NCBI RefSeq assembly: GCF_050314555.1
Contig: NZ_JBNPNH010000002.1
Coordinates: forward strand, 391,406 to 455,405
DNA: 64,000 nucleotides
Source: Spyradosoma sp004558035
Lineage (GTDB): Bacteria; Verrucomicrobiota; Verrucomicrobiia; Opitutales; UBA953
Direction of reading: 5' to 3'
This document shows, piece by piece, positions 35,509-42,897 of the stretch (position 1 is its first letter; the number at the start of each line of letters is the position of its first letter). The notes under the pieces were generated by a model that made no database searches, was not told where the DNA came from, and saw only the letters and a list, made by a program, of their open reading frames with translations. The position numbers were made by a program, and so were the translations under genes.

Positions 35509-36597
35509 TCAGCAATGGATTTTTTTCAGTTTCGTCAAAACGGAATGAGTCAAAGCAAGCACCTTTTCGCAATGAATCCGTAGCACGAATGCAATCGCCC
35601 ACGGCAAAAGTAGAGAGCACCTGCACGGGAGCAAGCTTCCGCTGAGGGGTTTCAACTCTTTCTGCCAAAATCCACGCCCCCGTAATGGAACTGACTCGAG
35701 TACAAGCACTTTCGCGACATGCAGAGCGCGCCACGCACACATTCGCGCGAACGCTTCTTCCGACGCTTCAATCCTCTGCAACGTCTCCTTCTCCGCTTCA
35801 TAAAGCTCGTAATAATACGCCTCGCTTGCCGAGAACGTCCTCATCGCGGATCCGTCGCGAAAGCGATAAAAATACACGCTTTGCCGCAGTTTCACAGCTT
35901 TGCGCAATCCGCTTACAGCGGCACGCAGATTCATCAAGACGTCTTCACCGACGTTGAATCTCGCGGGAACGCTCATCACCCACGGCGTGAGCAGGCGTTT
36001 GCAAAAAATTTTCGCAAACGGACCGGCAAGCCATATTCCATTCCCGATACCCGCAGCGTAATCCGTAACATTCGAACTCATCGAGACTCCGGAATATATT
36101 TTGCCAGTTCTGTTGACAGGAACATCGCCCGAAAAAAGTTCGTACTCTCCTTCAACTATGTCCGTGTCGGCGTCCGCATGTGCAAAAAGCAACGCCAACG
36201 CGTCGGTGGAAACGACGTCGTCGGAGTCGACGAACATTATCCACTCCGCGCGGGAACGCTCCACGCCAAGGCGGCGCGCCGAAGTCACGCCGCCGTTTTC
36301 CTTGTGAAAGACGCGGATGCGGGGGTCGCGCGCGGCGTAGGCGTCGCAGATCGCGCCGGAGTTGTCCGGAGAGCCGTCGTCCACGAGGATGAGCTCGAAG
36401 TCCGTGAACGTCTGCGCGAGCACGCTTTCGATGCACTCGGGGAGGTATTTTTCCACCTTGTACACGGGAACGATGACGGAAATCTTCGGGGCGGGTTCTT
36501 TTTCAGCCGCAGATGACACAAATGGGCACAGATGTTTTTCCGCGGCGGGTTCATCCGTGTTCATCGGCGACATCTGCGGCTGAAATTCGGGTTTCAT
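35509..36597 (-). CDS. Family 2 glycosyltransferase with repeat-derived N-terminus (GT2b)
   Basis: 362 residues. N-terminal ~37 residues (MKPEFQPQMSPMNTDE...) come from a family B palindrome; the GT-A core follows (KISVIVPVYKVEKYLPE; LVDDGSPDNSGAI; FVDSDDVVS). The next ~190 bp are nearly identical to GT2a and GT2c, then the acceptor half is unique, consistent with a different linkage or acceptor. A C-terminal hydrophobic stretch (LLPWAIAFVLRI) may peripherally anchor it. The start overlaps the GxxExxY stop as ATGA, and the stop is 3 bp before the wzy start, so it belongs to one translationally coupled operon. Confidence 0.85.
   Translation of the reverse strand: MKPEFQPQMSPMNTDEPAAEKHLCPFVSSAAEKEPAPKISVIVPVYKVEKYLPECIESVLAQTFTDFELILVDDGSPDNSGAICDAYAARDPRIRVFHKENGGVTSARRLGVERSRAEWIMFVDSDDVVSTDALALLFAHADADTDIVEGEYELFSGDVPVNRTGKIYSGVSMSSNVTDYAAGIGNGIWLAGPFAKIFCKRLLTPWVMSVPARFNVGEDVLMNLRAAVSGLRKAVKLRQSVYFYRFRDGSAMRTFSASEAYYYELYEAEKETLQRIEASEEAFARMCAWRALHVAKVLVLESVPLRGRGFWQKELKPLSGSLLPCRCSLLLPWAIAFVLRIHCEKVLALTHSVLTKLKKIHC
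36498..36597. repeat. Family B palindromic repeat supplying the GT2b start codon and N-terminus
   Basis: Perfect 15-bp terminal inverted repeat TTTCAGCCGCAGATG / CATCTGCGGCTGAAA enclosing ACACAAATGGGCACAGATG and GTTCATCCGTGTTCATCGG. A half copy (GTTCATCCGTGTTCATCGG through CGGGGTTCAT) lies at 36961-37010 and heads the GxxExxY gene. A quarter copy (CCGAATTTCAGCCGCAGATG) lies at 45779-45798. Confidence 0.88.
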
Positions 36598-37028
36598 CGG
36601 GAAGCGGTGTTGATGAAGCGTCTGATGCGGGCGCGAGGCTCGCCGAAGTTGACGAGCAGGCACAGCGGGAGCCGCGTCGCCTTCAGGTAGTTGATGCACT
36701 GTGCGGCGTGCGCGTCCGTGAGCGCCTTGACGGATTTGAGTTCGAGGATGATCTTTCCTTCCACCAACACGTCGCAGACGAATTCGCCGACGAGTCGGTC
36801 CGAGTAAAAGACGTTCACGGGCTTTTGCGTCTCGAAGCGCAGCCCGGATTTTTCCAGCTCGACGCAAAGCGCGTTTTCGTAGACTTTTTCCAGAAAACCG
36901 CTCCCGAGCTCGGAGTGCACGGCGAACACGCACGCGATGACGCGTTGCGAAAGGGCGTTCAGTTCATCCGTGTTCATCGGCGACATCTGCGGCTGAAATT
37001 CGGGGTTCATCGGCGGCGGGAAAATCAT
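36594..37028 (-). CDS. GxxExxY protein (PD-(D/E)XK-fold), copy 1
   Basis: 144 residues (or 138 from ATG 37008-37010). Family hallmark GSGFLEKVYENAL (G-x-x-E-x-x-Y). The nuclease-like core GEFVCDVLVEGKIILELKS carries the Asp and E-x-K expected of PD-(D/E)XK enzymes, followed by AQCINYLKATRLPLCLLVNFGEP. Function of the family is not established; multi-copy occurrence next to short palindromic repeats is common. Here its own N-terminus (MNPEFQPQMSPMNTDE) is a family B half-repeat. It is ATGA-coupled on both sides (37025-37028 with the GT4 gene, 36594-36597 with GT2b), an intimate position inside a polysaccharide operon. Confidence 0.85.
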   Translation of the reverse strand: MIFPPPMNPEFQPQMSPMNTDELNALSQRVIACVFAVHSELGSGFLEKVYENALCVELEKSGLRFETQKPVNVFYSDRLVGEFVCDVLVEGKIILELKSVKALTDAHAAQCINYLKATRLPLCLLVNFGEPRARIRRFINTASR

Positions 37029-38242
37029 TTTCGGGGGAGCGCGAGATACGTCGCGAGCACGGCGCGCCAGACGGCGGAGCGTTCGTAGCGCGAGGCGATC
37101 AGCCCACGGGAACGCGCGGCGAGCGCGGGGACGAGAGTCGCGCGCCCATCGAAGAGGCGGCGCATGGCGGCGAGGAGCGCCGCTTCGTCGCGCGGAGGCA
37201 CGATGAGACCGTTTTCGCCGTCGCGGATGATTTCGTTGCTGCCGTTGATGTCAGTCACGAGCGCGGGAACGCCCATCGCGCCCGCCTGCATCACGACGTT
37301 GGGAAAACCTTCCCGGTAGCTCGGAAGGACGAACACGTCCGTCGCCGCGTAATACGGGCGCAGGTCGTCCCGGTAGCCCGGCGCGCGGATGCCCGAATCG
37401 GCGCGGGCGATTTCCGCGCGGACGTCGTCGGCGATCGGGTCGAGCGCGTCCTCGAAATCGCCGAGGAGGAGCAGCCGCACGGCGTTCCCACCGAGCTCGC
37501 GCCGCAGCCGGGAGAAGGCGCGCACGAGTTCGTTGACGCCCTTGTCGCGCACGATGCGTCCGGCGAAGCCGAAGACGAGCGTTCCCGCCTCGGCGCCGAT
37601 CTCGCGGCGAATCTCCGCCGCGCGCGCCTCGATTTCCGGCGTGCGCCGAAAATATTCCAGGTCGATTCCGTTGATGTTTCCGTTGAGGATTTTTTCCGTC
37701 GCCTTGCGCGTGATGCGTTCGCGCAGGAGCGTCGCCTTCACGCCGTCGCCTTCGGGAATGACCTTCGTCGCGAAAAAACAGGTCAGGCGCTCCATCGTCT
37801 TGAGAAGCAGGCGGAACGCGCCCGTCGTCGTCTCGAAGCGCAGCCCCGTCACATAGTAAATGCGGTGCGGCACGCGCGCGATCCACGCCGCCCACATGGC
37901 GAGCAGGCTTGCCTTGGGCGTGTTCGCGTGGACGATGTAGGGGCGTTCCCGCCGGAAAAGCCGCACGAGCGCGAAAAGCGAGCGCAGATCCCGCGCGGGC
38001 GCGATTTCGCGGCGCATCGGCACGTCCGCGACGCGGATGCCTTCGCGGGCGGCGACCTTCGCGAGCGTTTCCGCGCCGGAAGCGACGCCGACGACCTCGA
38101 AGCGCTCGTTCAGAAAGCGCAGCTGCCCGCGGAGCATGCCGTCGAGCGAACCGGCGACGGTGGTGACGCGCAGGAGTTTCGGGCGCGGACACGCCGCCCC
38201 CGACTCGGAGGCTTCCCCGGCGCTCTCTGCAGTCAAATTCAC
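37025..38242 (-). CDS. GT4-family glycosyltransferase (PglA-like)
   Basis: 405 residues with a GTG start. GT-B fold: the N-terminal domain has the TTVAGSLDGMLRGQL and VHANTPKASLLAMWAAWIARVPHRIYYVTGLRFE motifs. The C-terminal domain has FAGRIVRDKGVNELVRAF and the E-x7-E box (PSYREGFPNVVMQAGAMGVPALVTDINGSNEII). Close in pattern to enzymes adding the second sugar to undecaprenyl-PP-linked oligosaccharides. First gene of the minus-strand operon; its start lies 6 bp from a 26-bp inverted repeat (38249-38274). Confidence 0.88.
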   Translation of the reverse strand: MNLTAESAGEASESGAACPRPKLLRVTTVAGSLDGMLRGQLRFLNERFEVVGVASGAETLAKVAAREGIRVADVPMRREIAPARDLRSLFALVRLFRRERPYIVHANTPKASLLAMWAAWIARVPHRIYYVTGLRFETTTGAFRLLLKTMERLTCFFATKVIPEGDGVKATLLRERITRKATEKILNGNINGIDLEYFRRTPEIEARAAEIRREIGAEAGTLVFGFAGRIVRDKGVNELVRAFSRLRRELGGNAVRLLLLGDFEDALDPIADDVRAEIARADSGIRAPGYRDDLRPYYAATDVFVLPSYREGFPNVVMQAGAMGVPALVTDINGSNEIIRDGENGLIVPPRDEAALLAAMRRLFDGRATLVPALAARSRGLIASRYERSAVWRAVLATYLALPRK

Positions 38243-38248
38243 GATTTG

Positions 38249-38274
38249 CGAAGCATACCGAATTTCCCATTCGG
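38249..38274. repeat. 26-bp perfect inverted repeat, left copy
   Basis: Exact reverse complement of 41482-41507. Contains the small palindrome CCGAATttcccATTCGG. Located just upstream of the GT4 gene; the other copy is just upstream of the capE remnant. Both copies face outward from the recombinase-Fic segment. Confidence 0.92.
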
Positions 38275-38312
38275 GGGACTTTCCGCCGAAAACGCGTTAA
38301 ATTAGCGGATCT

Positions 38313-39587
38313 ATGGATATCGAAGACTTCAAAATTCGCGTTTCCGAAGATCTGCTCGCGCGGGCGCTCTGCGCCGAACAGACGCTGCGGGAATGCGGCG
38401 ACGCCGACGTGCTCGACGCCGCGCGGTTCGTGCGCGAACTCTGCCGGACCGGACGCACGCGCAAATTCAGCCGACTGCGAAAAATTTTCGAGGCCGGGCT
38501 CGACGCGCTCGCGCAGCGGAGGCGCACGCCGACCTTCGCCGTCGCCTTCGAGCGCTACCTCCTCGCGAAATCCCACCTGCGGGAACGCACGCGCTACGAC
38601 TACCTCTGCGTGTTCCGCAAGCTCGTCCGCCGCGATCCCTCGCTGCGCGCGAAGAAAATGCACGCCTTCGGCCCGAAGTTCGGTGAGCTCGTGTTCCCGC
38701 GCGCCTTCCGCACGCCGCGCCAGCGCCTCAACGCCTATTCCGTGCTGCACGCGTTTTTCGGCTACTGCGTCCGCCACGGCTGGATGGACGAAAACCCGCT
38801 CGCGAAAACCGACGTGCCCTGCGTGCGCGAACGCGAAATCGCCCCGCTGACGCCGCCGGAAATCTCCGCGCTGTTCCGCTCCGCGACTCGGCTCGGGCTC
38901 GACGACTGCGTTCCCGCGATCGCGCTGATGCTCTTCGCCGGAATCCGTCCGCGCGAGGTCGAGCGCCTGCGCTGGCGCGACGTCGATTGGGAGGAAAACG
39001 TCGTCTCGATCGCGCCCACGCACAGCAAGACCGGCGGCTGCCGCCACGTGAACCTTCTGCCGATTCTGAAAAAAATCCTCCTCCTGCGCCGCGGCTCCGA
39101 GCGCACCGGGCTGATCTGCCCGCCGAACTGGCGCCGCAAATGGAAGCACATCCGCCGAAACGCCGGCTGGCTCACGTCGAAAAACCCCTGGCGGCAGGAC
39201 GTGCTGCGGCACACGTTCGCGAGCTACCATCTGAAATTTTTCCGCAATCTCACGCGGCTCCAATGCGAAATGGGGCACGGCTCGCTGCGTCTGCTGCGCA
39301 CGCGCTACCTGTCCATGCGCGGCGTCACGCACGAGGCCGCCGCGCGTTTTTGGGGCGGGGAATGCGTCTGCGGCGTGCTTTTCGCGCCCGAGAAAACGCC
39401 GCCGCCCGCCGCGCCCGAGCCGGCGGAAGACGCGGGAACGCGCCCGGCGGAGGGCGCACCTCTCGCCGACCCGCGGGAACGCCTCGCGCCCGAGCCGCCT
39501 CCGCCGAATCTCGCGGGAACGCCGGCCGCGCCTCCGGACTCGACCGCGCTCGTCCCCCTAAGCCGCTGCAGACTCGGCGTCACGTAA
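38313..39587 (+). CDS. Tyrosine recombinase (integrase family), not XerC/D
   Basis: 424 residues. Catalytic residues are visible in order: Arg in LFAGIRPREVERLRW, Lys in THSKTGG, the D-V-L-R-H box (Arg-His of LRHTFASYH), His in CEMGHGS, and the Tyr nucleophile in RTRYLSM. The N-terminal core-binding domain contains RTPTFAVAFERYLLAKSHLRE. A Pro/Ala-rich ~75-residue tail is appended. It is distinct from the xerD at 60.3 kb and sits inside the 26-bp inverted repeats within the polysaccharide locus, so it could act on those sites or be the residue of an integrated element. Confidence 0.88.
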   Translation: MDIEDFKIRVSEDLLARALCAEQTLRECGDADVLDAARFVRELCRTGRTRKFSRLRKIFEAGLDALAQRRRTPTFAVAFERYLLAKSHLRERTRYDYLCVFRKLVRRDPSLRAKKMHAFGPKFGELVFPRAFRTPRQRLNAYSVLHAFFGYCVRHGWMDENPLAKTDVPCVREREIAPLTPPEISALFRSATRLGLDDCVPAIALMLFAGIRPREVERLRWRDVDWEENVVSIAPTHSKTGGCRHVNLLPILKKILLLRRGSERTGLICPPNWRRKWKHIRRNAGWLTSKNPWRQDVLRHTFASYHLKFFRNLTRLQCEMGHGSLRLLRTRYLSMRGVTHEAAARFWGGECVCGVLFAPEKTPPPAAPEPAEDAGTRPAEGAPLADPRERLAPEPPPPNLAGTPAAPPDSTALVPLSRCRLGVT

Positions 39588-39650
39588 GGGAATTTTCCTC
39601 GGAAAACGAACGCGTTCCCGCGGGCGGATTTTCGCCGCGCGCGCTCCCGC

Positions 39651-39695
39651 GACTGATGATAAATCTGCAGTGATGGTGCAGATTTATCATCAGTC
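39651..39695. repeat. 19-bp perfect inverted repeat (hairpin)
   Basis: GACTGATGATAAATCTGCA (39651-39669) and its exact complement (39677-39695) around a 7-nt loop, 64 bp downstream of the recombinase gene. No T-run follows, so it is not a standard terminator. Could be a recombination site, an operator, or a structured 3' end. Confidence 0.7.
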
Positions 39696-39801
39696 CGCAC
39701 CGATTTTTCGCGTCCGCGCCTTTCCGGATTTCTTAAAAGATCCTTTTATTTATGCGCTCTGAAACGCCAACTGCAAAAATTTGCAGAAACTTGCACTTCG
39801 C

Positions 39802-39843
39802 CGCGGGAACGCGCGAAAGGAGGGCGACCGTCCCAGTTGTCCG
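39802..39843 (+). repeat. Direct repeat left of fic
   Basis: GCGGGAACGCGCGAAAGGAG followed by GGCGACCGTCCCAGTTGTCC, nearly identical and in the same orientation to 41277-41318. The two copies bracket the fic gene. Contains a GGGAACG word. Confidence 0.7.
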
Positions 39844-39858
39844 CAGTCGGAAAAGCGC

Positions 39859-41025
39859 TTACGCGTTCGCCGGCTTGTTTTCGTTGAACAGCGCCGCGCC
39901 TTTGACCGTCAACCGATATTTTTGCCCGGGATGGTTCAACCTGTCCGGATAAATCGGGCAGACGATTCCGCATTTCAGCGCCGGTCCCAAAGTGTATTCT
40001 CTGAAATTTTTTCGGTCTTTCAGTCCGAGCGCGGTCATCGCCTCTTTCGCCGAAAGGGCGCTTTCGCCCAGCGCCGCGACGAGCCTTCTCGTGGTTTCGC
40101 CGAGATTCGCCCATACGGCTTCCGAGCTTGAGGGGGTACTTGTGGGGGTACTTGTGGGGGTACTCCATTCCGCGGGCGCGTCGATGAGCATCGCCCGATT
40201 TCTCAAATCGTTTTGCTCGCCCAAAAGCAGATTTCGGAAAAACCGAATCAGAAAATCCGGATTCGGCGAGACGCCCTTTTTTACGTTCCGATAATTGGCG
40301 CGCACGAGAGCGTTTCGAAAATACCACGAATGCCGCTCAAACAGCACATTGTCCGCCTCGAAGCCGGCGGATCGCAGATATTTTATGAGAAATATCGCCG
40401 TCGTCCGCGTGTTGCCTTCAAGAAAAGGATGAATCTGCCACAGTCCCGCGACGAACTTCGCGATGTGGGCGATCGTTTCGCCCATATTCAGCCCTGAATA
40501 CGAAAAACCGCGTTCCCGCGCGATGTCGTATTCCAAAGTCCGTTCCAGCTCGTCGTAGGCGACGTAAAGCACCGTGTCGCCGCGCAGCACCCATTCCTTT
40601 TTCGTGATGTCGCAGCGGCGAATCATCCCGGCGTGTTCGAACACGCCTTCAAAAATGCGTCGGTGCGTCGCGAGGAAGCCGGGAACGCTGAACGAAAACG
40701 AGCGCTCTCCGAGCAGTTTCGCGATGTTGACCGAGACTTTGTCTGCCTCCTGCGCGTCCGCTTCGTCCGGGAGACGCGCCGCGCGCGTTTCATAATAATT
40801 TCGAACCAGATTCTGCGCTTCGTCGATGGAGATTTCGCCCTCGATGTGACGCTGCGCCGTCTCCACAAGATAATCGGAGACGCGAAGCCCGTCCACGGCC
40901 TGAAGCCCGATCGCCGTTTTCCACGCGGAAGCGCGTTCCCGCGTCCGCGGCTCGCTCACGCGGACGTATTCGTCGAAATCGGAAAAGCGCGCTTCGCCTT
41001 CCGGCGGCTGTTCTTCGAAAAGCAT
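39859..41025 (-). CDS. Fic-family AMPylating enzyme
   Basis: 388 residues. The catalytic Fic motif HPFLEGNTR (199-207) is intact, as is the flap region upstream (RRCDITKKEWVLRGD). Fic proteins transfer AMP from ATP to target proteins; stand-alone ones with a C-terminal winged helix are often toxins or regulators. The linker before the C-terminal wHTH (TTRRLVAALGESALSAKEAMTALGLKDRKNF) is an in-frame STPTSTPTSTPSSS tract encoded by three ~12-bp repeats (about 40133-40166), probably length-variable. No adjacent antitoxin. It lies between direct repeats and within the 26-bp inverted repeats. Confidence 0.88.
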   Translation of the reverse strand: MLFEEQPPEGEARFSDFDEYVRVSEPRTRERASAWKTAIGLQAVDGLRVSDYLVETAQRHIEGEISIDEAQNLVRNYYETRAARLPDEADAQEADKVSVNIAKLLGERSFSFSVPGFLATHRRIFEGVFEHAGMIRRCDITKKEWVLRGDTVLYVAYDELERTLEYDIARERGFSYSGLNMGETIAHIAKFVAGLWQIHPFLEGNTRTTAIFLIKYLRSAGFEADNVLFERHSWYFRNALVRANYRNVKKGVSPNPDFLIRFFRNLLLGEQNDLRNRAMLIDAPAEWSTPTSTPTSTPSSSEAVWANLGETTRRLVAALGESALSAKEAMTALGLKDRKNFREYTLGPALKCGIVCPIYPDRLNHPGQKYRLTVKGAALFNENKPANA

Positions 41026-41276
41026 CTGCGCTCAGTCTGCAGAACCCGTCCCGCGAACGCGACAGCAAATTTCTCCCGCGAAGACGCCGAGCCGCAAAGG
41101 TTTTTGCCGGAAGTCGACGGAAGTTCGGGAAAGCGATCTTGCCGGGCGCTTCCCGAAAACGACGAACGCGATTTTCAAACGCGAAGGACGCAAAGTTTTT
41201 TCCGTTTTCGAAAAAAACTTCCGATTTTTTCAAGTTTTTACAAAATTTTGAAAAAACTTTCAGCCCGCCCCGCGCT

Positions 41277-41318
41277 GCGGGAACGCGCAAAGGAGGGCGA
41301 CCGTCCCGGTTGCCCGCG
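41277..41318 (+). repeat. Direct repeat right of fic
   Basis: Partner of 39802-39843: GCGGGAACGCGCAAAGGAGG then GCGACCGTCCCGGTTGCCCG. One deletion and a few substitutions relative to the other copy. Confidence 0.7.
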
Positions 41319-41481
41319 GGAACGCTTCCGCGCGCCCTTGCGTTTCCGCGCGAAAATCCGCGCCCGTGCGCGGGAAATTCGCGGTTCCGGCCCCGCTTTC
41401 TCCGCGCGGCGCTCCCTTTCCCGCGCCCGCGTTTCCGCGCCTCGCTTCGCGCATTTTTTGCGCAAATAATAACCTTGCTCA

Positions 41482-41507
41482 CCGAATGGGAAATTCGGTA
41501 TGCTTCG
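41482..41507. repeat. 26-bp perfect inverted repeat, right copy
   Basis: Exact reverse complement of 38249-38274. It lies 13 bp upstream of the capE remnant start and overlaps the -10-like TATGCT. The 3.2 kb between the two copies carries the recombinase and fic. Confidence 0.92.
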
Positions 41508-41520
41508 GGCTTTCAAAACC

Positions 41521-41633
41521 ATGTCGATTTTTAAGGACAAGACTCTATTGATCACCGGGGGGACGGGCTCTTTCGGGAACGCCGTGCTGAAGCGCTTTTC
41601 CCGCACGAAAACTCCCCTCGTTCACGCGCGCTG
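41521..41633 (+). pseudogene. Truncated UDP-GlcNAc 4,6-dehydratase (CapE/WbjB-like) N-terminus
   Basis: Begins MSIFKDKTLLITGGTGSFGN AVLKRF, which is the NAD-binding N-terminus of CapE/FlaA1-type 4,6-dehydratases. After about 26 residues it runs into unrelated sequence and a stop at 41631-41633. The remaining ~310 codons are missing. Its position directly before wbuB-, wecC- and wecB-like genes suggests that a complete UDP-L-FucNAc pathway block once stood here. Confidence 0.75.
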
Positions 41634-41645
41634 AAGCCTTCGACC

Positions 41646-42890
41646 ATGCGGGTTCTCTACTTTCATCAACACTTCACGACGCCCTCGATCGGAGGCGGCA
41701 TCCGCTCCTACGAGTTCGCCCGGGCTCTCGTCCGCCGCGGACATTCCGTGACGATGGTCTGCGGAAAACGCCCCGGGCTCGACCTGCCCGCCTCCGAGCG
41801 CGCAGGCGTTTCCCGCGGCATGGTAGACGGCATCGACGTCGTCCAGCTCGACCTGCCCTACTCCAATTACGACGGTTTTCTCAAACGCGCGTGGACGTTC
41901 GCGCGCTTCGGCTGGGGCTGCGTGCGCATCGCCTTCCGAGAAAAATACGACCTGCTTTTCGCGACGTCGACACCGCTCACGGCGGGGCTTCCGGGCATCG
42001 TCGCGAAGCTCTTCCGCAAAAAAATCCCCTTCGTCTTCGAAGTCCGCGATCTTTGGCCGGAACTGCCGAAAGCCCTGGGGCTGAAAAACCCGCTGCTCCT
42101 CGCGGGAATGCACGTTCTCGAACGGGCGAGCTACCTCGCCGCGGACGCCTGCATCGGGCTCTCGCCCGGCATCTGCAAGGGCATCGCCCGCCGTAGCCCG
42201 GCGGGACGCGCGATCGAGATGATTCCCAACGGGTGCGACCTCGAACTTTTTCACCCGAAACACCGCGGAGAAATCGCCCTCCCCGGAGTGAATCCCGGAG
42301 ACTTCACCGCCGTCTTTTCCGGCGCGCACGGCGTGGCGAACGGCCTTCCCGCCGTCCTCGACGCCGCCGCGGAGCTGAAGCGCCGCGGACGCGCCGACGT
42401 CAAATTCCTTTTCATCGGCGACGGGAAGATGAAGCCCGCCCTGCGGGAACGCGCCGCCCGAGAATCGCTCGACAACTGCCTGTTCTTCGATCCCGTCTCC
42501 AAATACGCGTTGCGCGACGTCGTCGCCTCCGCCGGGGTCGGTCTGATGGTGCTGAAGAATCTCCCCGCGTTCTACTACGGCACCTCGCCCAACAAATTCT
42601 TCGACTACATCGCGGCGGGCATTCCCGTGCTGAACAATTATCCCGGCTGGCTCGCGGACAACATCGCCGCCTCCGAATGCGGCAAGGTCGTCCCGCCGGA
42701 CGATCCCGTCGCCTTCGCGGACGCGCTCGAAGCCCTGGCGGACGATTCCGCCGCGCGCAGACGATACGGAGAAAACGCCCGCGCGCTCGCCGAAAAGGAA
42801 TTCGGCAGAGAAAAACTGGCGGCGCGCTTCGTCGAATTCCTCGAGGAGACGCGGCGACGGTTTCTCGAAAACGCTCCCGCGAAAAAATGA
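41646..42890 (+). CDS. WbuB-like GT4 glycosyltransferase
   Basis: 414 residues, GT-B fold. N-terminal MRVLYFHQHFTTPSIGGGIR and the middle DLWPELPKALGL motif are characteristic of WbuB-type transferases (L-FucNAc transfer in O-antigen assembly). The C-terminal E-x7-E region reads GTSPNKFFDYIAAGIPVL. It is separated from wecC by 7 bp. In other O-antigen loci wbuB follows capE/F/G (wbjBCD); only a capE stub remains here, so donor supply is uncertain. Confidence 0.85.
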   Translation: MRVLYFHQHFTTPSIGGGIRSYEFARALVRRGHSVTMVCGKRPGLDLPASERAGVSRGMVDGIDVVQLDLPYSNYDGFLKRAWTFARFGWGCVRIAFREKYDLLFATSTPLTAGLPGIVAKLFRKKIPFVFEVRDLWPELPKALGLKNPLLLAGMHVLERASYLAADACIGLSPGICKGIARRSPAGRAIEMIPNGCDLELFHPKHRGEIALPGVNPGDFTAVFSGAHGVANGLPAVLDAAAELKRRGRADVKFLFIGDGKMKPALRERAARESLDNCLFFDPVSKYALRDVVASAGVGLMVLKNLPAFYYGTSPNKFFDYIAAGIPVLNNYPGWLADNIAASECGKVVPPDDPVAFADALEALADDSAARRRYGENARALAEKEFGREKLAARFVEFLEETRRRFLENAPAKK

Positions 42891-42897
42891 TTTTCCC

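Larger units (their letters stand above)
41026..41520. other. Intergenic region with repeat phrases and promoter-like end
   Basis: About 490 bp without a gene. It contains CGAAGGACGCAAAG-type phrases (41160-41200), the direct repeat partner at 41277-41318, runs of alternating CG-rich sequence, and the 26-bp inverted repeat at 41482-41507. TTGCTC (41475-41480) and TATGCT (41499-41504) are 18 bp apart and could form a promoter for the downstream polysaccharide genes, with the CCGAATgggaaATTCGG palindrome as spacer. Confidence 0.45.

Noticed and set aside
38313..41025. Integrated prophage or ICE
   Set aside because: Only a recombinase and fic are present; no structural, replication, relaxase or transfer genes, and no tRNA target.
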